DNA of 18,698 nucleotides from Clostridiales bacterium UBA929 (GTDB lineage: Bacteria; Bacillota; Clostridia; Oscillospirales; UBA929). Position 1 is the first letter of the stretch. Each line of letters opens with the position of its first letter. The position numbers and the translations under genes are program-made. The notes beneath the pieces are model-generated. The model ran no database searches. It was not told the DNA's origin and was given only the letters and a program-made list of their open reading frames with translations. Positions 14,231 to 18,698 of this stretch are shown here, one piece after another. The stretch covers positions 1-18,698 of the forward strand of contig DBDP01000082.1 in the NCBI GenBank assembly GCA_002293625.1, read 5' to 3'.

Positions 14231-14273
14231 CCCAAAATGCAGAATAGGACACTCTATTGTGTCCTGTTTTGGG
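14231..14273 (-). terminator. Stem-loop between the cation transporter and gpr
   Basis: AGGACAC (14246-14252) pairs with GTGTCCT (14259-14265) with a 6-base loop, and an outer CCCAAAA/TTTTGGG (14231-14237 and 14267-14273) extends it across bulges. On the minus strand it lies just after the transporter stop and ends 9 bases before the gpr start. There is no clean T run, so it may be a weak terminator or a leader structure of gpr that covers its ribosome site region. Confidence 0.5.
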
Positions 14274-14277
14274 AGGT

Positions 14278-15033
14278 TTATTTACGCCGCATCATGTTCT
14301 CCGATAACCCAAACGTTTCGGCGGTATCGTCCCCCTGCGGCTCTATGTGTATCATAATGTCGTATACGTTTTCAAGGCGGCTCTTGATTTCGTCTTCAAC
14401 TCTTGTTGCGATTTCATGTGCCTTCGAAACCGTGCATTCGGGATCAACGTCTATGTCGACGTCGATATCCCAAAATCTCGCTATACGGCGCATTCTCGCG
14501 CGGTGCGGGTTACCGGCACCGTCCACGGAGTTTACCGCGTCCGCGATAATTTGATACGGTTCCGTGTTCGTGCTTCCGTCCATCAGCTCAAGATTCACCT
14601 CAAGGAAAACTCCAACGGCGGTTTTGATAATCCATAACCCTATCAGCCCGGCGATGGAAACCAGTGAAACGACGATGGCAAACGCGGAGGGAGGCGAAGC
14701 CTGTTCGCCGGAGAAGAGCTTTGTTACTGTGCTTATAACAAGCTGTCCTCCTGTAAAAAACAGCAAAAAAGACAGAAACGCCGTTGTGACGGTTTCTGCC
14801 CTGCCGTGTCCCCACGGATGCTCCATGTCGGCCGGTTTGGAGATAATCCTGACGACAATAAGCGTTACAACGCCAAAAAGCATATCCGCCGACGAGTCTA
14901 TTCCATCACTTAGGAGCGCGCCGCTTTCCGAAAATATCCCCGCAGCTATTTTAAGAGCTGCCAACACCGCATTGCCGCATAACGCGATGACAGCAGCCGT
15001 TCGGATGTCGTTTTTCTTTTCGGTCTTTGCCAT
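14278..15033 (-). CDS. Cation diffusion facilitator (CDF) transporter with internal deletion
   Basis: CDF proteins export divalent metals such as zinc, iron or manganese by proton antiport. The first part is typical: helix 1 (AAVIALCGNAVLAALKIAAG), helix 2 with the metal motif LLSDGIDSSADM (Asp46, Asp50), then HPWGHGRAE and helix 3. After helix 4 (AFAIVVSLVSIA, ending about residue 128) the sequence jumps straight to GLIGLWIIKTAV (helix 6) and LELMDGS. Helix 5 with its H-x3-D metal motif, about 50 residues, is missing in frame near base 14649. The cytoplasmic C-terminal domain is intact. The length is 251 residues against about 300. I chose the ATG at 15033 with AAGGAG directly upstream; a TTG at 15060 has no ribosome site. 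Transport function is doubtful. Confidence 0.8.
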   Translation of the reverse strand: MAKTEKKNDIRTAAVIALCGNAVLAALKIAAGIFSESGALLSDGIDSSADMLFGVVTLIVVRIISKPADMEHPWGHGRAETVTTAFLSFLLFFTGGQLVISTVTKLFSGEQASPPSAFAIVVSLVSIAGLIGLWIIKTAVGVFLEVNLELMDGSTNTEPYQIIADAVNSVDGAGNPHRARMRRIARFWDIDVDIDVDPECTVSKAHEIATRVEDEIKSRLENVYDIMIHIEPQGDDTAETFGLSENMMRRK

Positions 15034-15062
15034 TCTCCTTTCACCCTCTCGCCCAAACAAGC

Positions 15063-15082
15063 GGGCGGCTTGTCAGCCGCCC
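15063..15082 (-). terminator. GC-rich hairpin after the 141-residue ORF
   Basis: GGGCGGC (15063-15069) and GCCGCCC (15076-15082) form a perfect 7-base stem with a 6-base loop, starting immediately after the TAG of the minus-strand ORF. A T run is lacking, so it may be a pausing site, an mRNA 3' stabiliser, or one copy of a dispersed genomic repeat. Confidence 0.5.
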
Positions 15083-15508
15083 CTATATCTCCCCGCGTTC
15101 TATCTGCCCGTAAATCCTATGTAACCGGGTGATGTATTCCATCGGAATCCTTATTTGCGCGATCGGGTTCTCTTTCTCATCGAAATCGCGTAAGAATATC
15201 CAAAGCCCGTCACTTTGCTTGGTGGTTCTTGATTTCCCGTGCGCGATGCCGTTATGGATGTGATGAATCAGCTCTTTTCCGCCGTCTTTCCTCATCCATA
15301 CCGCCGCCGTACCGGGGGGTGTGTATTTTTTGTCATAAATCTTACTGATTGTCCAATTCGCTTTTCCCATGAGGGCTTTCGCCATTTGAGTAAAGAGACG
15401 CACCCGCCCCGTCGTCCATGCCTCCCCGAAGCGGTTGTCGTCATACAGCCAGCTTAATACGCCTGCCCATGCGTCATAAAGGGTGGGATCGTTGAGTTCC
15501 ATCTTCAC
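15083..15508 (-). CDS. Hypothetical protein coupled to araD
   Basis: I do not recognise this 141-residue protein. It is soluble, with a tryptophan-rich N-terminal part (YDAWAGVLSWLYDDNRFGEAW), a middle with KKYTPPGTAAVWMRKDGGKE and HHIHNGIAHGKSRT, and a C-terminus with QIRIPMEYITRLHRIYGQIE. The first possible codon is a GTG at 15508 that overlaps the araD stop as GTGA; an ATG at 15502 is an alternative. The overlap indicates it is translated with araD, as the last gene of the sugar operon before a hairpin. That suggests a role linked to sugar use, but no motif supports a function. Confidence 0.65.
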   Translation of the reverse strand: MKMELNDPTLYDAWAGVLSWLYDDNRFGEAWTTGRVRLFTQMAKALMGKANWTISKIYDKKYTPPGTAAVWMRKDGGKELIHHIHNGIAHGKSRTTKQSDGLWIFLRDFDEKENPIAQIRIPMEYITRLHRIYGQIERGEI

Positions 15509-16200
15509 GTGTTACTCTGCCCGTAATACGCTCCCGCCCCATGTCTCCGCGTAAAATGCTTCTCCAGCAGCGCCGGATCCAGCGATTCCGCGGCTTGCGG
15601 GTTGAGCGTCTTGGTGAGGTAGCTGGACTTTGCGACCTCCTCCAAAATAACGGCGGTCTTCACGGCGTCCATCGGACTTTTCCCCCAAACGAAGGGACCG
15701 TGGCGCTCCACCAGCACGGCGGGAACCTTTTCCGGCTCCTTTGCCGTCGCGACGATCAGATTGCCGGTGTTATATTCGTAGGATTCGCCGATCTCCTCCT
15801 TCGTGAGGGGGCGCGTGACAGGCACCGCGCCGCCGAAATAGTCGGCGTGGGTGGTTCCCATCGGTGGAATCGGCATCCCCGCCTGCGCGTAAGCTACAGC
15901 GTATGTGGAATGGGTGTGCGCGATGGCGGCGACCGAGAACGGCCACGCCATGTAGATGGCGCGGTGGATATCGCTATCCACCGACGGCTCCAGCCGCCCC
16001 TCCACCTTGGTGCCTTCCATGCTCATCACCACCATCAGCTCCGGCTGCAGCTCGTCATACGGCACCCCGCTGGGCTTGATGACATACAATCCCATCGAAG
16101 GGTCGAACCCCGATACGTTGCCCCATGTGAAGCGCACGACACCCTGCGCCAAAAGTTCTTTGTTGGCTTTGCATACCTGACGTTTCAAATCATTTAACAT
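15505..16200 (-). CDS. araD: L-ribulose-5-phosphate 4-epimerase
   Basis: This zinc enzyme of the class II aldolase/AraD family interconverts L-ribulose 5-phosphate and D-xylulose 5-phosphate, feeding pentoses into the pentose phosphate pathway. The 231-residue length is normal. Signature segments are FTWGNVSGFDP (about 24-34), VIKPSGVPYDEL (phosphate binding), SVDSDIHRAIY, the zinc ligands in AHTHSTYAVAYAQ, MGTTHADYFGGAVPVT and VERHGPFVWG (third histidine). The ATG at 16200 has AAGGA 8 bases upstream. It follows the isomerase-family gene by 22 bases in the same direction, and its stop overlaps the next ORF. Related class II enzymes such as fuculose-phosphate aldolase are less likely given the HADYFGG motif. 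Confidence 0.93.
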   Translation of the reverse strand: MLNDLKRQVCKANKELLAQGVVRFTWGNVSGFDPSMGLYVIKPSGVPYDELQPELMVVMSMEGTKVEGRLEPSVDSDIHRAIYMAWPFSVAAIAHTHSTYAVAYAQAGMPIPPMGTTHADYFGGAVPVTRPLTKEEIGESYEYNTGNLIVATAKEPEKVPAVLVERHGPFVWGKSPMDAVKTAVILEEVAKSSYLTKTLNPQAAESLDPALLEKHFTRRHGAGAYYGQSNT

Positions 16201-16222
16201 AACAAATTCCTTTCTTCGCGGC

Positions 16223-17683
16223 TTACCGCGCGAACGGATTTTCGGAGGGATACAGCATCCCTTTGGGTTGATTGAATCCAATATCACTGACGCCCAGCGC
16301 CTTGACGGTCTCGAACAGCGCCTCTCCGGCGTGGGCGAACGCGATACCCGCGTGGTGCGGGAACTGCCCGCCGACCAGCACGTGGCGGTAGAAACGCGCA
16401 AGCTCCGGCACGGCGATCACGCCGATGCCGCCGAACGATCCGGTAGCGGTCTCCAGCACCTCTCCCTGCGCGATATAGCTTTTCAACACGCCCGACGCGT
16501 CCGCTTGCAGGCGGAACAGGGTCACCGGTCCGGCAATGAGATCGCCCTCCAGCGTTCCGCGGGTGATATCCGGCTCGCCGTCCGGCTCCAGAGAGCGCTT
16601 CATGATTTGCTGGTAGCGCATTTCGGGCTTTCGTAAGTAACAAACGGCGGTGTTGCCGCAATGGAACCCCATAAACAGGTCGGACGCCGGATAGCCCGTC
16701 CCCGCCGCCATTGACGGCGGCACGGTATTGTTGATGTCAAGCAGCGTCGCCGGTTTGTCGGTTATCAAGGTAATGATGTACTCGCTCAGCGCGCCGTATA
16801 TGTCCGTCTCACACGCTACCGGGATGCCGCGCGCCGCGAGACGGGCGTTGACGTAGCACGGCACAAAGCGGAATTCGGTTTGGAACGCCGGCCAGCACTT
16901 GTTGGCAAAAACACCGAACTCGCAGTAACCGAGATTCTTCTCCATGAAGTCGAGCAGCGTCAGCTCGTATTGGGCAAGACGCGGCAGAATCCCCGCGTAG
17001 GGGGAGGAACCCAGTTCCTTCGCCATATCCTGCGCCACGGCGTCAATGCGCTTGTCCCCGTCGTGCGCTTTATAGGCGGCGAACAAGTCCAGCTCCGAGT
17101 TCTCCATGATGGTTACGCCCAAGTCATACAGAGGTTTGATCGGCGCGTTGCAGGCAAGGAAATCGTAAGGACGCGGACCGAACGAAAAAATTTTCAGCGC
17201 CCGAACGCCAATCAGCGCCCGCGCCACCGGAATGAACTTCCCGATTTCCGCCGCCAGCTCATCCGCAGACCCAACGGGACGCTCCGGGATAACAGCGCTT
17301 ACGCCGCGCAGCCCGAGGTTATACGAGCAGTTGAGCAGCCCGCAGAACGCGTCGCCGCGTCCGCCGATGTCCACTTTCTCCTCGGCGGCTGCCACCACCA
17401 GCGCGGGACCGCGAAACTCCTGCACGATATATGTCTCCGGCCCTTCGGGACCGAAGTTGCCCAAAAACAGCACCAGCGCGTTGACGCCGTTTTCTCGCAG
17501 TTCTTTCAGCGCTGCCACGGCGTCCGCCTCGTTCTCGACCGTCGTCTTGGCTTCGAACAGCTCAATATTTCGCGCCGCGCACGCTTTCATCAACGCATCC
17601 CGGCGGCTCTCGCTCAGCGACATCGGGAAACAGTCACGGCTGACCGCAACAAGTCCCGCTTTCACAAACGGCATATTCACCAT
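16223..17683 (-). CDS. L-fucose/L-arabinose isomerase family protein
   Basis: Family members convert an aldose to the ketose with a metal ion, for example L-arabinose to L-ribulose or L-fucose to L-fuculose. The protein has 486 residues, normal for the family. Recognisable parts are an N-terminal Rossmann-like domain (KAGLVAVSRDCFPMS), a middle region ALKIFSFGPRPYDFLACNAP, and the active-site region around CWPAFQTEFRFVPCYVNARL and ACETDIYGALSEYI, followed by LLDINN and DLFMGFHCGNTA. The C-terminal domain has GPVTLFRLQAD and a conserved HHAGIAFAHAG. The ATG at 17683 has GGGAG 11 bases upstream; an ATG at 17674 is possible. Placement before araD favours arabinose or a related pentose as substrate, but no kinase is present. 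Confidence 0.87.
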   Translation of the reverse strand: MVNMPFVKAGLVAVSRDCFPMSLSESRRDALMKACAARNIELFEAKTTVENEADAVAALKELRENGVNALVLFLGNFGPEGPETYIVQEFRGPALVVAAAEEKVDIGGRGDAFCGLLNCSYNLGLRGVSAVIPERPVGSADELAAEIGKFIPVARALIGVRALKIFSFGPRPYDFLACNAPIKPLYDLGVTIMENSELDLFAAYKAHDGDKRIDAVAQDMAKELGSSPYAGILPRLAQYELTLLDFMEKNLGYCEFGVFANKCWPAFQTEFRFVPCYVNARLAARGIPVACETDIYGALSEYIITLITDKPATLLDINNTVPPSMAAGTGYPASDLFMGFHCGNTAVCYLRKPEMRYQQIMKRSLEPDGEPDITRGTLEGDLIAGPVTLFRLQADASGVLKSYIAQGEVLETATGSFGGIGVIAVPELARFYRHVLVGGQFPHHAGIAFAHAGEALFETVKALGVSDIGFNQPKGMLYPSENPFAR

Positions 17684-17711
17684 ATGAAGTCACTCTCCCA
17701 CTTTTTTGTTT

Positions 17712-17740
17712 ATTGTATCATATATACAAAGGGGGTTCAA
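17712..17740 (-). promoter_or_regulatory. Promoter of the isomerase-araD operon
   Basis: On the minus strand TTGAAC (17740-17735) and TACAAT (17717-17712) are separated by 17 bases, 28 bases before the isomerase ATG. It lies immediately downstream of the tuf terminator. Confidence 0.75.
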
Positions 17741-17743
17741 GAG

Positions 17744-17771
17744 AAAAAACGGGTCGGCGTAAGCCGACCCG
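17744..17771 (-). terminator. Rho-independent terminator of tuf
   Basis: On the minus strand CGGGTCGGC-TTAC-GCCGACCCG forms a perfect 9-base stem followed by six T (17749-17744). It lies 15 bases after the tuf stop codon. Confidence 0.92.
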
Positions 17772-17786
17772 CAGAAAACGCTTTTA

Positions 17787-18698
17787 TTAGTCGCCCAGAA
17801 CCTTAATGACGACGCCGGAACCGACCGTGCGGCCGCCTTCACGGATAGCGAAGCGGAGACCTTCCTCAATCGCGATCGGGGTGCCGAGTTGGACTTCCAT
17901 GACGATGTTGTCGCCGGGCATACACATCTCGACATCCTTCGGGAGCTGGATGGTGCCGGTAACGTCGGTGGTACGGAAGTAGAACTGCGGACGGTAGTTG
18001 GGGAAGAAGGGGGTGTGGCGTCCGCCCTCTTCTTTGGTGAGGACGTACACTTGACCTTCGAAGTGTTTGTGCGGCTTGATGGTTCCGGGTTTCGCAAGAA
18101 CCTGTCCGCGCTCGACCTCGGTCTTCGCGACGCCGCGCAGCAAGCAGCCCGCGTTGTCGCCCGCTTCGGCGTAATCGAGGGTCTTGTGGAACATTTCGAT
18201 GCCGGTGACGACCGTCTTGCGGGTGTCGCGGATACCGACAATCTCTACTTCTTCGCCTGTCTTGAGCTGACCGCGCTCCACGCGCCCGGTGACGACGGTG
18301 CCGCGTCCCTGAATGGTAAACACGTCTTCCACCGGCATCAGGAAGGGCAGGTCGGCCTTACGCTCGGGGGTCGGGATGAAAGAGTCAACGGCGTCCATCA
18401 ATTCCATGATGGATGCGTATTCGGCAACGCCGGTGTCGGTCGCGGCGCTTTCCAGCGCCTGAAGCGCCGAACCGCGGATAATCGGCGTGTCGTCGCCGGG
18501 GAAGTCGTACTTGGAGAGCAGCTCGCGGATCTCCATGTCAACGAGATCGAGCAGCTCGGGATCGTCAACTTGGTCGCACTTGTTCATATAAACCACGATG
18601 TAGGGCACACCGACCTGACGGGCAAGCACGATATGCTCACGGGTCTGCGGCATCGGACCGTCAGCGGCCGACACAACGAGGATCGCGCCGTCCATCTG
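17787..18698 (-). CDS. tuf: Translation elongation factor Tu, 5' end outside the window
   Basis: EF-Tu brings aminoacyl-tRNA to the ribosome in a GTP-dependent way. About 303 codons are seen, from the end of the G domain to the stop, roughly residue 98 onward of the ~400-residue protein; the frame is open to the window edge. Visible motifs are DGPMPQTREHIVLARQVGVP, the guanine-specificity motif NKCD, RGSALQALE (G5 region), then domain II with FTIQGRGTVVTGRVERG and domain III with GGRHTPFFPNYRPQFYFRT and the C-terminus GRTVGSGVVIKVLGD. Codon use is strongly biased towards C/G-ending codons, as expected for a highly expressed gene. It ends in a strong terminator. Confidence 0.98.
   Translation of the reverse strand, partial: QMDGAILVVSAADGPMPQTREHIVLARQVGVPYIVVYMNKCDQVDDPELLDLVDMEIRELLSKYDFPGDDTPIIRGSALQALESAATDTGVAEYASIMELMDAVDSFIPTPERKADLPFLMPVEDVFTIQGRGTVVTGRVERGQLKTGEEVEIVGIRDTRKTVVTGIEMFHKTLDYAEAGDNAGCLLRGVAKTEVERGQVLAKPGTIKPHKHFEGQVYVLTKEEGGRHTPFFPNYRPQFYFRTTDVTGTIQLPKDVEMCMPGDNIVMEVQLGTPIAIEEGLRFAIREGGRTVGSGVVIKVLGD

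Noticed and set aside
15541..16197. Plus-strand open frame opposite araD
   Set aside because: It is a mirror of the conserved araD coding sequence, with no motif or ribosome site.
16880..17806. Long plus-strand open frame of about 308 codons
   Set aside because: It is antisense to the well-supported isomerase-family gene, arises from that gene's GC-rich codon pattern, and has no recognisable domain.
1..18698. CRISPR arrays, tRNA or rRNA genes
   Set aside because: No regularly spaced repeats with spacers and no cloverleaf or rRNA-like sequence were seen on either strand.

Overview
The window looks like a chromosomal stretch of an anaerobic, spore-forming member of the Clostridia. It carries a complete germination protease gene (gpr), a fragment of the sporulation regulator gene spoVT, a tuf gene, a Clostridia-type NADPH-glutamate synthase small-subunit-like protein, strong purine-rich Shine-Dalgarno sites and sigma-A-type promoters. 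The species cannot be named from the sequence alone.

Left part (1 to about 8350): this appears to be the right-hand portion of an integrative mobilizable element. It begins with a minus-strand type I restriction-modification operon: hsdM, a DUF1016/PD-(D/E)XK nuclease gene, a RhuM-family gene and hsdS, with hsdS cut by the window edge. The operon starts from a clear promoter at 4193-4221. A hairpin-rich, oriT-like stretch (4467-4549) follows on the plus strand, then a MobC-like accessory protein, a MobA/VirD2-type relaxase, an 83-residue unknown protein, and a large serine recombinase with its own promoter.

The most striking feature is the end of the recombinase gene. From about codon 568 to the stop at 8803 its reading frame is the C-terminal four fifths of SpoVT (end of the AbrB domain plus the GAF-like domain). 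The element has therefore probably integrated inside spoVT, with the recombinase gene reading across the right attachment junction into the host gene. The N-terminal ~30 codons of spoVT are not in the window, so the left end should lie beyond base 1. Precise excision would remove the element and could restore spoVT. This resembles the sporulation-interrupting elements known in sigK (skin) and spsM (SP-beta), but here the link is inference.

Middle part (8800-13320): after a long bidirectional stem-loop come two minus-strand genes, a small membrane protein resembling DUF6199 and a secreted protein of unknown function, expressed from a good promoter at 10225-10253. Divergent from them is an unrecognised 454-residue protein with a disordered N-terminal half, a possible Rossmann/DUF2431-like domain and a proline-rich tail. 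It is followed closely by the glutamate-synthase-like flavoprotein and a small two-helix membrane protein.

Right part (13313-18698): all genes are on the minus strand. Reading in transcription order they are tuf (5' end off the window) with a strong terminator; a promoter and a sugar operon (L-fucose/L-arabinose isomerase-family protein, L-ribulose-5-phosphate 4-epimerase, a 141-residue unknown); a hairpin; a cation diffusion facilitator that seems to have lost transmembrane helix 5 with its metal site; and gpr.
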